Part shown: piece by piece, positions 35,401 to 50,400 of the stretch | Position numbering within the stretch: position 1 is the first letter of the stretch | How the letters are laid out: the number at the start of each line of letters is the position of its first letter | NCBI GenBank assembly: GCA_025331565.1 | Contig: JAFREQ010000121.1 | Location: 754,501 to 818,500 of the forward strand | From: Holacanthus passer | Taxonomy: Eukaryota; Chordata; Actinopteri; Pomacanthidae | Reading direction: 5' to 3' | DNA length: 64,000 bases | The notes under the pieces: generated by a model | Database searches by the model: none | Told to the model about the DNA's origin: nothing | The model's input: the letters and a program-made list of their open reading frames with translations, nothing else | Made by a program: the position numbers and the translations under genes

Positions 35401-38400
35401 AAATGAAATCATCTGTCGAACGGCCGTCCAGTGATCTGTGCCGGGGATCGAACTGGGAACACACGTCCACATTTACGAGGTCATATGACCTGACACAAAC
35501 GGTCCTCTCTTCCACCAACGATGTGATGTAGCAGCAGCTTCATGATTCTTGATGGCACGAAAACTAATCTTGCCTCAAAAAGTTTGGAAAAGGTTCAATT
35601 TGGAAAACAAAAACGTTCAAATCTTATATACACGAGCTCATATTGTTAAACATGCGTAGACATTATCTGACCAGTCACTATTAACGCTGATAATACGACC
35701 AGCTGATCCCAGAGCTGTGTGGGAGAACTGATCTAATTAGCAGTGGATGCTTGTCAGACAGCTGCAGAAGAAGCAGCTCGGTGAGTCCTTAAAGCTGTAC
35801 GTTATATTATAAAACAGATATTTGATCAAATCGGAACAAAGTATTTGAAAAGTAGAAACGATTCATTCTGTAAACTGACACCACTGAAACGTGTGTTTGA
35901 TGTGTGTTTCCGTGTTTCTCACTCTCAGTTTTGTCTCTGAGCGGCTCGCTGCTCTTGTTGGCCGTGTCGCTGCTCTGCAGAGGCTTGTGGAGGCCGTTGG
36001 TCCCGCAGGACGCCGGCTTCAGGCTGCTGCTCCAACCTGCCGGCTGCGAACACGACCATCGCACCAGGTCCTCCACCCGCACCACCATCTTCCTGGACAC
36101 GGCCAGAACCTCATCCTGAACACACAAAGAGGTTTGTTCCACAGTTAGACTTCCATCTACTCGGAGTCAGATGAACTCCAGGACACGAAACTGTGATTCA
36201 CTGGAAGACAAATGAATATCTGAACTGTAGTATATTCTGAAAACTGTACATTATAAACTGAGTGTGAGTCAGCACTGTGGGATGGACGGTGTTACAGGAC
36301 TTCATGTGGAAAATAATCATTGCACTGTATATATTAACTTAGTTTAGCCACAACAGTGACCTGTTCATTATATTGACTTAACAGTATTAATCATTTCTGA
36401 CTGCAGCAGGAGCCCAAACGCTTTGTTTTCTGCTTCATGCTAAAGCTGCTGTTCACATTAACACGACACTTCTGCACCTGTTTCTAAATAAATGAGTTAA
36501 AATTCAGCAGGTTTTTGTCCAGGATGTAATTTGGACTGGTCATAGTGTGATGTCCTCTCAACCTTTATGCTTTCAGGTTGATTTCTGTATTGAAATCTCT
36601 GTAAACATTGTCCCTTAGCTGTATGTGTTAGTACAGTACAAACACAGATGAGAGAAGAAACGAGTTGGGAGTTTTGGTCTTTGGTTGTTTATCAGAACTA
36701 TTTATCAAAGTATTTGCCTCCAGTATGAGAACATAACATTTCACAAACTACCTGTTCTTTTGGTGTGAAAAGCAAATCTGTCCTTCTGCCTTTATTCATG
36801 TTGTCATTAAAGTACTGTTTACATATGAATACACTAATAATAATGGCCCAGTGCTGGAACACTGAGAGGAGCCCGTCAGCATAAAGACTACTTTCCTTTA
36901 CAATAACACATTTCTAATACGTTCAGTACATTTTGTTGCTAATAGTTTGAATGCAGGACTTTAACTTGTAATGCAGTTGTTTTCAGTGTTGTGTTGCTAC
37001 TTTACTTCAGTAAATTGTTTAAGTATTTCTTTCACCACCGCTTGTGATGCAACACTTAAAAAGGAAAGAGGAACTTCATGAGAAACACAGTGAAGAGAAA
37101 CGCATGTTGGACTGAACTGTCTTCATCCATCTGTAAATACCTCTGTGCAGTTCTCTTCTGTTGGGTCCACTACACGCTGTCAGCCTCATCTGAGCTCAAG
37201 TACAAACCAAAACAAGCCAGTATTGACTCAAGGATTTGAGCCCATTCTTCTTCATTTACTGAGGAACCACAAGGTTTGGATGAAACACATGAAGAGTGGC
37301 TTCACTGAAAACTGCTTGCTTGATCTCATATTTATTTTAAGGTATTCCACAACGTGAGAGAAAAGACAAGAACATAATAATAATTGATCTTTCTGTTTCC
37401 CTCTGCTTGAATACTGTCCTGATTTCAAAGGCTCGTAGATGCTCCAGTGAAGCAGTAAATTAAAAACTTATCAGCCTGCATGAGATTTTCTGTTTACAGC
37501 AAGAATCAGGTCTAAAGAGTTGAAATGTTTTACCAGTGATTTTTTTGTAAATCAACTTTTAATATGTTTAATTAATTTTTCCTCACGTACACGTTCTTCT
37601 TATGGCCTCAAGACAAGGCTCATGTCTTTATTTTCTTCTAAAAAAGGGTCATGTGATAGGGGTGTGGCCAATCATAAAACACAATCCTGAAGTTCTCAAA
37701 CTAAAATGGGGTCAGCAGCACTTTCAGAAGTCTCTGTTTTGGGGGTTCTAAATGGCCGGAGTCGTGTGGATGCTCGGTGTAAACGCTGCAAAAGTTACGA
37801 AACATAAAACATAAAAGTGTGGATGTAGCTTCAGTAAATATTCAGATAAATTGAAAAGCTGTCATGACAGTAATTTGAAGCAGGCAGAGTAAAAACTGCC
37901 CAGTGGCTTTTAGAAGTTGTACGTGTTGCTCCTTTAAGTTAGCACATGTGAAAAGCCGAGCCACTGTTCGCCCAGTTTAAAGTGGAGCTGAAGCCGCTGA
38001 CGTCTTCTCCCATTCCAGTTTGTCAGCTGTGATCCCGCTCAGTCCTCGGGGCAAACGCGACAGAGCCCCACCCCCGACAGCCTCCACCTCCTCTGGGCTG
38101 CAGCCAGGTGGGAGCTCCTCACATTCCTGCTCCTCCAGGTGTGAGGAGTCTCATTAACACTATAAAGGGTCGAGGAGATTTTACACTTCGTGGCTCTGCA
38201 GGAATAAGCTTTTTTAAAACGCAAATATTTTGACTCTAAAATTCACAGTTTAAGTGTTGCCCTCTTAAACTCTTTTTTGTTGATCAAAGCCCTTTTCAGA
38301 CATGAAATACTCAACATTGCTTTGCTTCATCTATGTGATAAAGTGACGGCATTTTATTCATTCACACCGAGGCGTTTTTACATGAACATTCCTGACGGCT

Positions 38401-41400
38401 TCCCTCAGACATGACGGCACAGTGACAGAAAAAGACCCAATGTTTTCATGGTCACATCTCTCTCAGGCTGCACTAGTGACTGATTTTAAAGCTTTTATGC
38501 AGTTGAAGCCTTAATTTATGACCAGCATGACCGTATCAAACTGATTTCATTTTCTCTGGGTGTAAGAGAGAAGTGATGCATTTATTACGTCGCGGTCAAT
38601 GAGGAAAACAAGAGCGGTTCATTTCTGTCTGTCTGTATCGTGCTGCTGTCGCCTTCACAGAAATCCGACGTCCTTCAGTTCTGACTTTCACACTGAAGTG
38701 AATCAGAAGCTTCTTCAGACATGAGACTGAGATGTTGACGGAACAGTTTGACAAGTAGTGAAGCACCTATATATGATGTGATATAAGGTTTGTTTAATCC
38801 ATCCAACAATCAAACTACAGATCAAAGGTTTTGTTCCTCTTAAAAATCATTGTTGAGGAATGATTTCAGGTTAAGTCGGATCGATCTGTCAGATATTTAC
38901 GAGACAAAAGGAGGATTTTCAGATAACACTTGAAACTCTTCTTATAAAAGAAACTAGAAAATGATTCCTGTGAAAAACAACTTTCACAGGAATCATTTTT
39001 CCAGCAGGAAAATTTAAACTATATAGAGACTTCGACAGTGGAATATCGAAGTTCAAAATGTGGAAAATTTGGTTTCAGACAAGTCATAGGATTTACATTT
39101 GGGTAATACATTAGTCTCATTCCCCAAGGGGGATTTTCATGTGAAGGCTGAGCTGCAGCCTGCATGTGAACTGTGTTAATCAAAAACAGTCAGCAGCAGC
39201 CGACGCAGCCACATCTCATACTTCTTCTCTTACTCTATTCATGTGAAATCACGGTTTATTCTTCTTGCATTTAAAACACTAAACTGATTTTTTGATTCAT
39301 TTTTTAATCAAGCAGATATAAAATCGCTCTTTCTTGAGCGTTCATTAATGAAATATTTCAGCGACGGTTCACCTGTTCATGTTCTAAACATGTTTGGATA
39401 AAAAAAGGAGGCAGTGTTCCTGTGACGAGGTTATTAATAGATGTTCTTTAAGCAGATTATATTAAGGAGACGTTCACTCCTATTACGAGTCTACAGGAAT
39501 TACAGAGGGACATCACTGATACGGTTCATGCTTCATTTTGTCTTCAGGTTACTTATCTGTACTTTTATCTGTTTAGTACTCCCACTAACGTGCTGTCCTT
39601 AAGTACAACTATGAGGTACTTGTACATTTCCATGTTACTTACTTACTCCACTACATGTCAGAGGAAAACATTGTAGTTTTTGCTCAACTACATTTGTTCG
39701 ATAACTTTGCAGTTTCAAATTAATGATAGAGAATATAATCTCTATGTTGCATTAAACTGCACTGGTTACAGTTTGATGTACCTAATAAACTGGCAACTGA
39801 TTGTTCTTGCAGTCCACTTGTAGAATCAAGTACTGTAAGTTTTATTTTGTCTCATCCTGTTATTTTGTTGTGGGGATTTTTTGGTGTGTTTGATGGAAAA
39901 TGGCAACAGATGCCATATTTACTTTAAATTAAACTAAAACAAATTAAATTGAAGAGTGTATAGTAAAAAATAAACAGGACGCTCCAAACATATTTACATG
40001 AATAAATGGAAGAATAAACAAATGAGTGAAATATCCTCCCATGTAGAGATGAAAGCCTCATCAGGAAGAGGAGCCAGCCGGCCCGTGACCTTTGACCCAC
40101 CTCTCCGTGCTCCCTGGTCCGACCCTTTGGTGTGTCCTCGGGCAGGAAGTAGAGTCTGGTGCTGGCCAGCAGGTGGCGCCGTGTCTGGTCCTCCCACAGT
40201 AAGGTCACCTGCACATGAAGAAAAGAAGAGAATCCTTGAAATCTTTGGTTACGTTGCTGCGTCGCAAATATTAACACAACCACGTCTGGAGTCAAAGAAT
40301 CTTTTCTTGTTTTAGCATTTTTTTGTTTTAAAAAAGTTTCATGTGCTCTGAATTTTCATGTGTTTTGGACACTACACGAAGGAGTTCAATGTCACTTCCT
40401 GTGTCCACCATGTGGCGCTAGAGAACAGCCACTACTTATTATGTTCCAGTACATCAAATGTAGACTACTCCATGAACATTTCATTTAAATGAAATGATGA
40501 TTGTCACACAAGTCCTGTTGCAAGGAGGCGGCACAATGACTCCTAATCGACATGTCGACGTCTTTTAAATACGATGACCAAGTTTGAGATGGATCGGATC
40601 AACCTCCTGGGATGAGTTTGTTAAAGTATGACCCCATAAAATACACTAACATTTTTCAAATAAAATAAAAAATGACTGACTGTTGGATTCAGGTCATGGC
40701 ACCTAGAGACCTTTTTAAAGTTTTGAGTATATCGCAGTGAAAAATGTTCAACACAAGTTTACAGAACCTGAGATGTAAATCTGGAAATGAGGACGTAGAA
40801 AAGAAGAACGACAATGAAGAGACAGGAGACAGCTCCTGATGGTACAGAAGGTGGATCAGGGTCAGGAGTGAAACAACATTATGTGAGTGTGAAGTGAACT
40901 GAAGCGGATCAGGCTGTGCAGGTCTGGAGGTCAGACGTGATTCTTGGCTGAATCACACGGAGACGTTTCGACATCGCTGTTGCTCTTCCGGGAGGCTTTT
41001 TTTGTTTGGTTTTATTTATTCGCCCAGAAGGAGTTTGACTGAGTACACAGGCTGAAACACCTGCCTCACCTTCAGTCACCTGGGCTCCTCCTCCAGCAGC
41101 TGAACCAGATCCTACTGCTGCAGGTCGACTGTCTTTATCTAATCCATTTAAATGTGTGTAAATATTAAAATCTTCTCTTGGGTGGAGCAGAGAAATAAAC
41201 CGAAAAACTCTTCACTCTGAGAAACACAGACAGATTTTGTGAATTATTATATTAATGTAAAAAGGGTAAGTTTGATATTTTCCTGGAGAATCAACTTTGT
41301 TGTTCCTTGCTTTCCATTTTCACTCTGGTTTAAAACATCATGATAATAGTTGTAGTGAAATTGCACTGGAGGTTGGAAGTGAAAGAAATGTTAGCAAATT

Positions 41401-44400
41401 GTTGTAGGTTCTACTTCCTGTTTTACAATATCCAACAGTGCACAAGCAGTGAATGACAGGATGTAATTCCCATTTGTTCAGCTGCCTTTTGTTGATAAAG
41501 GTAAAATATTTCACATGTCTTTACAAATGAAGCTCTGTGGTGGTGCAGATATGCTCCGGCCTACAAATCATATGTTCCAGATGGGAACAAGCTGGTTTGG
41601 TACAGACCCCAGAAAAAAAAAAAAATCACATCGTCATCATTTTTGCAAAAATGATCATTCCCACGAAAACTGACTCACATCACATTCACAATGTGAATTT
41701 GCATGTTATGTAAAAGCTTTGATATTCATCCATTGTTCCAGTTGACATGAATAAACACTGGAAATACACGGAGAGACGATATTAGTTTCCTACTTTATTG
41801 AAGTAATTTTGTGGACAAGCGAAGATGATTGAGACAATAAGTTGATGACAGTGATGTGAGACGGCCCACACAGCTGAGCCTTTAATCTCAGCGTCACTCT
41901 GTGCTGCTGCTGCCTTTACCTTCACCTGACAGTGCTCAGTTCAGACTCGTGCTGAAAGTGATACAGAACTGTTTCGGGTCCTCGTAAGGTTTCCATCATG
42001 AGTCTGACACGAAAGTGATCAGGATGCTTGTTCAGACATGAGACCTACATTTTAAAGTGCTGTCAGATGAACATAAATGGGTTCAGGTCTGAAAGGAATC
42101 CATATGTTGCCGTGTGTCTCGTGATTCATTTGGGAAAGAAGATAAACGTGTTGTTCAGGTCAGTTTCTATTAGTTTCTCTCCTTCCAGGGTTTATCTTTC
42201 AAACCAATACATTAACCCAAAAACATCCTTCATGACAATCAATCACTGTCAATACAACACTATCAACCTAAATACAATGCCATCTCATTAACGCTTTTTC
42301 AGCCCGCGACCTAAATTGACTAAATATAGCCTTGCCGTGGGATGTAGACTCAATAAAACATACTGTTAGTCTTCTATAGCTCATGTGAGCAGGAGAGCAG
42401 AATGTGACCCATTTAAGGTTCAGTTTGTAGATTCAGTTTGGATTAGTCATCATCAACAGTTAAAGGGACACTTCAACAATTTGTTGACAAACCGTACACA
42501 CTGTACTATAGTTTATATTCTAGGCTATATTGCTGTTCTGTGCTATACACATTATATTATCACACTTCACCCTATATTATACCTGATATCCAAACTATAT
42601 TATATTTCTACATTAATGCAGACAAACACTAATCAACTACTGTCACTATTTCATCATATTATACATGACTCTGCTGTTATAGTGGATGGTATCATATTAC
42701 AGTAGGTCTGTGTATTGTTGGACTTGGAATTTGAATTGAATTTGTTCTTGTATAGTTTTTATTATCATTTCTATTCTTAACTTTATTATACTTATTTATA
42801 TATAGTTATTTTTTTACTTTTGTTATTTACTTGTACTGACTTCTGTCCTACAACACCTGAATTTACGCTCTGAGGACCAACACAGGATTAACATCTTATA
42901 AAGTTGATATGGCTCATGTATTAGCAACAGTTGCCTATTTACACAAGCAGCTGATCTGAAGCAACATGATCTTCATCTGTTTGTCGTGTTCGTGTCGCCT
43001 GATGAACCTCAGTCATTCTCTGTCTTTCAGCTCTGTGTTTGTTCTCCTCCGGCTCCTGAGGGAAACCTCTGTCTCTGCAGCTGCTGACGTCTCCTCCACG
43101 TTCAGCTGCTCTGACTGAGTCTGTCTGCTGTACAGTGGGGTTTTTACTACTGCACTGATGAGAGCGACTTGCATGAACAAAACAGTAAAGCTGTGGGTCA
43201 GAAAACCAAAATAATGAGCTGAAAGAAGCTATAAAACTCAGTTAAGCTGAGGGAATAATTCTCTGTGGGTTTATCAGCATCATGTTTCTCATGTTCTGTT
43301 TCTGTCGACCCCTTGTACGTCACACAGTCATGTGAGTCGTCGTCATTATTAAAATGCTGATCGCAGCCGCTTTAACCGAACAGGTCTCTCACCTCGGCGA
43401 TGCACACGGGGTCCTGCGGTCCACAGCGGATGAAGTAAAACTCCCCGAGCTTCCACACCTGGACGGGCCCGTCGGGCTGAGCTCTGCTGCTCACCGACTT
43501 ATAGAAGGCGTAGCTGCCCCGCTGGCAGGAGGGAGCACCCAACCACTGAGAGAGAGAGAGGAGAGACACTGATGAGGACGAGTTCGTGCTCACTGAGTCT
43601 GGTAGAGTTTGGCATTTAATAAACTCTGCAGATCCATCATGGACCAGGGTTTTACTCAAATAAACATTTTTGGAGACAGAAATAACACCTAGTTCCTGAT
43701 AAAGTAACATTAGAGTGAAGGCCAGTGAAAAGGGAAATAAGTTAGAGATGAGGAAGATGATATTCTTTAAATCTATCATGAGAAGTAAAAGGTTAAACAC
43801 ATGCGTGTTTGGAGCCAATAAGAAAGTTTGAGCAGCACAGAACTGGAAGGAGTAACTGAACTGGGACTGAAAGTACCAATAATACTGAACCACAAGAAAT
43901 CAGGTGTAGCACAAATATTTTAAAGGCATCCTTTTATTAAGCCAAGTGTTGGGCGGCCTGTTGGTGGCGCTAGATGAGTGCTGGACTGTCAGACTGACAC
44001 AACGACAATGACTGGAATCTACAGAAGAAATTAACTGTTTGTGATGGAGTCTGTGACCAATTTTAAAGGCATATTCTTCATGTTCCAAAAATTCAGTTTC
44101 TATAATTTGACATTTTCATGCATTAAAAAGGGAAAATAACTCAGATGAAAACTATCTAATTAAAATGTAAATGCCACAGTGCCCTCCTTACATTTATAAG
44201 GGTGTTTAAGCCATAAATTGTGCAGAACCCACCTCTGGCATCAACACCTCTGACAATGAAGTCGCACCGTTTTGCAGAGGCAGTATTGTAACATGTACTG
44301 GATAAACAGCACTCAGGGCAGGATAATGTAATATATTAAACAACATGGAGAGGAAATGTTAAAAATTAACTCCTCAGCCTGTTTATCATGGCAGAGAGGC

Positions 44401-47400
44401 ATATCTGCAGCCCCTGATACGGACTCAAAATATGTTCAGATACGACTGCAGCTGAAGAAAGTGATGCAGCTTTTGACTCCAAATGTAGAAACGCCTGCTG
44501 TTACAAAATGTCTACTGGTGTTAACAACCAATGATCAGAATCACGATGATGGGAAAAACCTGAACACTGAGACGTGTGTAAACCTGTAGGATCTTAATCA
44601 TCTGCGTGTGTCACAATTCTTTTCCTGTTAACTTCAGTTTAATTTATGAACATGAAACTGAAATAAAATAACAGCTGACTTTGCAAAAAAAAAAAAAAGC
44701 AGCCAACTTCCTGTTATTAGACTACAACACAGTGGTCACACTTCCTGTTAAAGTGATTTGAAAGGTCTGTGCACTCTTTAAATGAACAAACATTAATAGT
44801 AGGAGGCAGATTAATTTGGATCGATCCTTCTTTTACTTTCATGCGGCTGCACATGATGAAGGCCGCGATTCCTGGAAAGACATCATAAAATCATCAGCTG
44901 CAGTTAATCATTCAGTGTCTGGAATGTATTGTACAGAATCCAAATTGTGCTGTTATTCTGTTTGTTTGCCCATTTTGACAAGAGCTACTAATAACTCTAA
45001 CTTGCACCATGTGATGAAACCTCCCAGGATTCACATTGACAGGTCTGAGTTTGACAGAAATGAGGACTGATTATGCATCTCTGCTTCTGTTCAAATGTTG
45101 AAGTAACGTGGGTTGTAATCAAAGGTCAAAGGACTGTAGAGACGACACAAATCAACTTCATACCTAAAAGCAACGGACTATATCACTTCACAGGAAGCAG
45201 CAACACTCATCACTGAACCCTCAATAAGAACATAAACTGGACATTTATCCTGCTTGTGTGACAGACTTTATTTGTCCCAAACTCTTGTCAAAATCTTATT
45301 TTTTTAAATACCAGAACTGACAGTGGTGCAGTTTCCTTCCCAGTAAAATGAAACCCAGCCCTTCTGCTTTACAGACTCGGTATTAAATGAGCATTTGGAC
45401 GTATTCTGACAGCTTGTTTTCAGCTTTTGCAACTAAGTCTCCATTTTCATTTTTCTGTTTACACCTCATACGATCTGAAAGAGACGGATGTTTTGACACA
45501 GTGTCGGAGAAAATTGTAGCATTTCTCCATTTTTTCCTGCAGCTGGTTATTTTGTTGTTCAGGTACGATGGAGGAAAACGAGAGATCGGAGCTGCACGCA
45601 GGTTCATAATGTTTCCTTTACAAAGCACTAAATGAAGTGAACTCAGAGAAGACCTTTATTACACTTCACTTCCCAGCAGCCTATTGTTCGATCTCACATT
45701 GCTGATAAAACATTATTCATATCAGTTTCCCTCAGAGATCAGATGAAAAAAAAGCTGTGTTGCTTTTAATTCTGCACAAACACAAAGGTTTTGACAAAAT
45801 GCTTCTTAGATTTAACTGGATTAAGATTTTCATTATTAGTCAAACTACAATTTCCAAAGACAAGAATAAATTTTCACGCTCATGTTGCAAATTACAAGTC
45901 AAAAATCAAAAGCTGAAATGATTAATCAAATCAACTATTTGACAGAAATCGAATCATTTGGTCAATAAAATGTCAGAAAATAATGAAAAATGGCCATCGG
46001 GGCCCATAAGAGTTTTCAAATGTCTTGTTTGGTTTGACCAACAATCCAAATACATTCAGTTTACAATGATATAAAACAGAGAAAATTACGAACTCTTCAT
46101 GGCTGAGAAGCTGAAGCTCGGTTAGGTTTGGCTTTTTTCCTCATTATCAACATTATCAAAATAGTTGCAGAAGAATTTTATGTCAATTATAAAATCGATG
46201 AATCGACTAATAACAGCTTGTTCAAAGTTCAAAAACTTTGGTTCCAGCTTCTTTTGTCTCATTGATGTTGTTGTGAACTGACTGTCGTTCAGCCGCTGGT
46301 CAGACAAAATAATTTAAAGATGCAATCTTGGACTCTGGGAAAGTTGGACAGACATTTTTCAATATTTCCAAATAATTTTAGATTGATTGATTCATCACAA
46401 AATAAATATTTGATAGATCACCCAATAATGAAAATGACTGCAGCTTTAACGGATCATTGTTTTATATTCAAGAGAAAATAAATTAGATCAGAAACAGTCG
46501 ACTTATTGATTATCAACACTTTCAACAGAGACTTTACTGGCAACAATTTCGATAATCAATTCATCATTTGATGAATTGTGAATCATTTCTGGTTTTCTTT
46601 GTCTTCTATGACAGAAAACAGAATATTTTTCAATGGCTTTAAGTGTGGAGGAACAACACAAGAGATCTGACGACGTCACCTTTCTCACTATTGACACACG
46701 CAGCGGATCGTCTTACAGGTCTTACTGGTCTTATCGAAGCACGGCTGTGAGAAAACCTGTTTAAGGTTCATACAGTTTACTGATGCACCATAAGCTGATA
46801 TATTTTTTACTTTTTTGTTCACACATGAAACCTCCAGCTGTCAGACAACTGACCAAACATCTAATGGATTAACTCTTATTTTGAACTGTTCAAACATGTC
46901 AAATATTCTGCAGCTCACTGTGTATTAATACACTCTTAATATTTCCAACAGTCATTGCGTGAGGCCAGTTTCCCCTTTTTGTCCCCAAAATGGCAGATGT
47001 GCCATTTGGCAACAATGACTCTCATGTTCAGTTTGTCTTCATTTAATCTACAGCTCAGTTTACATGGAGCTTCCTGTGTGTTTACACTCTGGATGTGATG
47101 AGGAGCACTTGATCCGTCCTTCCTCACGAGCAGCTAACGCTCCCCGTTTGTGGCTGTTTACACGGTCCGAGCGATAAATCGAGCACCTCCAGTGGCTTCA
47201 TACATCTGAAAACTAAAACTGCCTCTGCTGCCGCTGCTGGGCGAATCAACCCGCAGCTTTGATTTCACTGTTCTAGGGCAGGAAGTGTGGGGAGCCCCGG
47301 GCCTCCGACACCCAGGGCCGTGTGTGGAAAAAAGCTCAAACTTTAAATCAAACGCACCTTACACGTGGAGTCAGTTTGTCTTAATTCAAAGGATGTTATG

Positions 47401-50400
47401 AAGCCGTGAGAGGCCTCAACAGGTCCATGAACTAGATCCCTTTCTCTCACTAGTACCAGACACTTACAGTTCCATGTCAACACATATACAGGGTCTTTAT
47501 TGGGATCTTTAAGTGCGTGACCCAAATAATGATCTCTGTGTCTGTCAGGAGGACGGTGAGCTGCCATTTTGGATCCTGAGCCACAGCTTCAGTCAACGTG
47601 CGTGTTAATGTGCTCTGCTGCAAACATTACTCACAGAAAACCACAAAATCCACAAGAAGAGGAGACTCAGACCAGTTTGAACTCAACGTGGACTTTGTTT
47701 AACCCAAACTGAGTGATTTTACTGAAAATAGGTCAAATGTCTTCAAGTAATAAAGTTTTACTTCAGTTTATTGGACTTTAATTAAAGTTGTTTTGGTTAA
47801 TGCAAGAGTGAAGTTTTGAAAAAACATTTAATGTAGTTTTGTATGAACAAGAACAAATAAGTACAGATAATTAAATATTAATCTGCCAATTACTGTCTCA
47901 TTAATCAAGTAATCATTAGGTATCCATCAGTTTTCCCAAATCCCAAGACGACGTCTTTACATTCTCAAAACCTATGAATATGAACAGTTTACTATCGTAG
48001 AAGCAAATACTCACATTTAAGAAGTTGATCATTAAAATTGTTGTTTTCCTGTCCAACTAATTAGCTAACCATTATATCCAAAGGATCTCGAAGGACTGGA
48101 GGGTGCATGACGGAGTCAAAGCCAGAAAACCTGAACAAATTAATAAGGCTGGTGTTATTCTGTTTATAAAGCCACAACGTCGAGTCCAGTAGACTTCAAT
48201 CTTTAAAACATGCATTCATCTTCAAGAAGGTTCATTCATTCCCTAAAACAGCTGCTCACTGTAGTTTTTAAAATCAGTCATTACGCAAACATGAAATGGT
48301 GCATTTGTTGGGGACTATTTTCAGCAGCGGATGAATCCACATTTGGTCTCTCGTGAGTCTTTGTGGCAGCAGGACGGTGATAAACTACAGTGTGAGTTGA
48401 TGGTGATGAAGGAACGACAGTGAGCTCTGTGGCTCAGAGGCTTTGATACACACGACACTTGTTAAGGAGATAAATGACTTGTTTAATGTTTTCATCAGGC
48501 CTTCTTCCTTGATGAAAATATTAAAAAGGATTTAAGGTGACAAAATCGAGGGGAAATGCAGCTACATGCCGTTTTATGTGCGACACAGCCGACATGATGC
48601 TCCAGTTTTTACAGCCCCAACAAAAACAGTGCTGCCATGAAACTGCTGCTGTTTTCTGATATCGAATCCATCACGCAGCCTCTGCTCCTTTGTAATCCCC
48701 CGTTTGGAGTTAGAGGCGAGAAAAGACTGAATTACAGCAGCTTTACATGAAACATAATACGCTGCCCCACAGCTGACACAAACACAAGCTGAAACAAGGC
48801 AGTTATCACTTTTGCTTTTTACTGCTTGTCTTGTTTAAGGCTGCAACTAATGATCACTTTCATTATCAAAATAATTGCTTTGAATATAAAATGTCTTCAA
48901 ATGTCTTGTTTTGCCCAAGCAACAGTCTAAAACCCAAAGATGTTCAGTTCAGAGCTGCGACGATTAGTAGAATAACTGTCTGGTAAAGCAAAAGAAAATT
49001 AAAAGGCAACTATCTTAAGTCATTTTTCAAAGACAAAATACCAAACATTCTGTGGTTGTGGTGAAAATCTTTGGGTTTCACACTGTTGGTTGGAACGGTC
49101 AGATATATTTTTTTTCAATTTTCTGACACTTTATAGTCAAAACAAATAATTGATGAATTAAGAAAATAACTGGCAGATCACTCATTCAAAATCAAAATAA
49201 TTAATAATCGCAGCCCTAATTTAATTTATGATGATATTAAACAGCAAATCCTCACATTTGAGAGACTGGAAGATGAGAATATTTGACGTTTACGCTTAAA
49301 AACAACAGACACGATTAATCACTTCTCCAAATAGTTGCAGATCAATTAATCAATGAATTAGTGCAGCTCAAATGTTTAGATGAAGGCAACAGTTTTAAGT
49401 ACAAGAGAGATTTGTTTTTTTCATATTAAGTGAATTAAAATAAACCAGAGAGAGGTCACGTTCACCGAGCTTATTATCCACATTAAATAAAAGGCCCAGT
49501 GTATAAGCTGAGGGTGCGGCCGGCCGTGCAGCTGCTATCCATTTACTCATGATAGATGTGACACGAAGATTCACAAAATAAATGTGTACACTGTATTTCC
49601 TCCCCTTTCTGTTCCAGAAATAGTCTGTTCCTGAACTGGAGCTGCTGTGAAACAACCAGTCGCCCTGTAGCTGCGGTGCTGTTTGAACACAGCAGCGCTC
49701 CTGCCTGCCGCCTAAATGCAGAATATTCTCAAATTCTCACTCCTGTGTTGATCATCCACAACCCCCACCCCACCCTCCCCCACCCAATACCCATAACCCA
49801 CCACAGGCAGCCCTCCCCCACTCTCCCCCACCCACCGCTGTAGCTCTGCAGACCAGCTGCAGCAGGCCGAGGATCAATTTTTAGAAAGATACTGAATAAA
49901 TGTCACAGCAGCAAATATACACATCAGCTATACGCAGAGTCGGACAGCAACATTAATACGACCGCAGTTAAAAGAAGCCACTACAGAACACAATGCAGTG
50001 ACATAAGGTTTAATTGCGTCACTGTGGAGTATCACAGACACACTTTAAAGGGCCCTGTGGGAAAACTGCAAGACACCAAAAAAAAAGTGATGAAAAACAA
50101 GATGAAGTGAGACAAGCTGACGGAGACACTTTGAGTCCTATAGGAACATGAGATTCATATTAAGAGGGATATTATGGGGAAACAACTGAAGAGAGCACAG
50201 CACCAAAACAGACAAGGTCACTGCTGAATGTCAAACACACTCTATATGCTGCTATAGGACCTGAAATTATAGAAGCACAGGAGATGAAATAAAACACAGA
50301 GTCCCTGTGGAAACACTACAGGACTATTATCATGACACACTGAGAGTAAAACTGATTTAAGATCACTAAAGGGCAGATAAGATCATTAAGTCATTAAACA

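Larger units (their letters stand above)
36116..40100 (-). other. arid6 intron 3
   Basis: 4.0 kb with no recognised exon. It carries fragments of a dispersed teleost repeat (36940-37040 and 39550-39745) and a perfect 18-bp inverted repeat with a 6-nt loop (38958-38999). Otherwise it is AT-rich unique-looking DNA. Confidence 0.75.

Noticed and set aside
38958..38999. Hairpin considered as a microRNA precursor
   Set aside because: An 18-bp stem with a 6-nt loop is shorter than a usual precursor hairpin, and no longer flanking stem was seen.
43372..43893. 173-codon minus-strand frame
   Set aside because: arid6 exon 2 extended into intron 1 sequence upstream of a clear acceptor at 43546.
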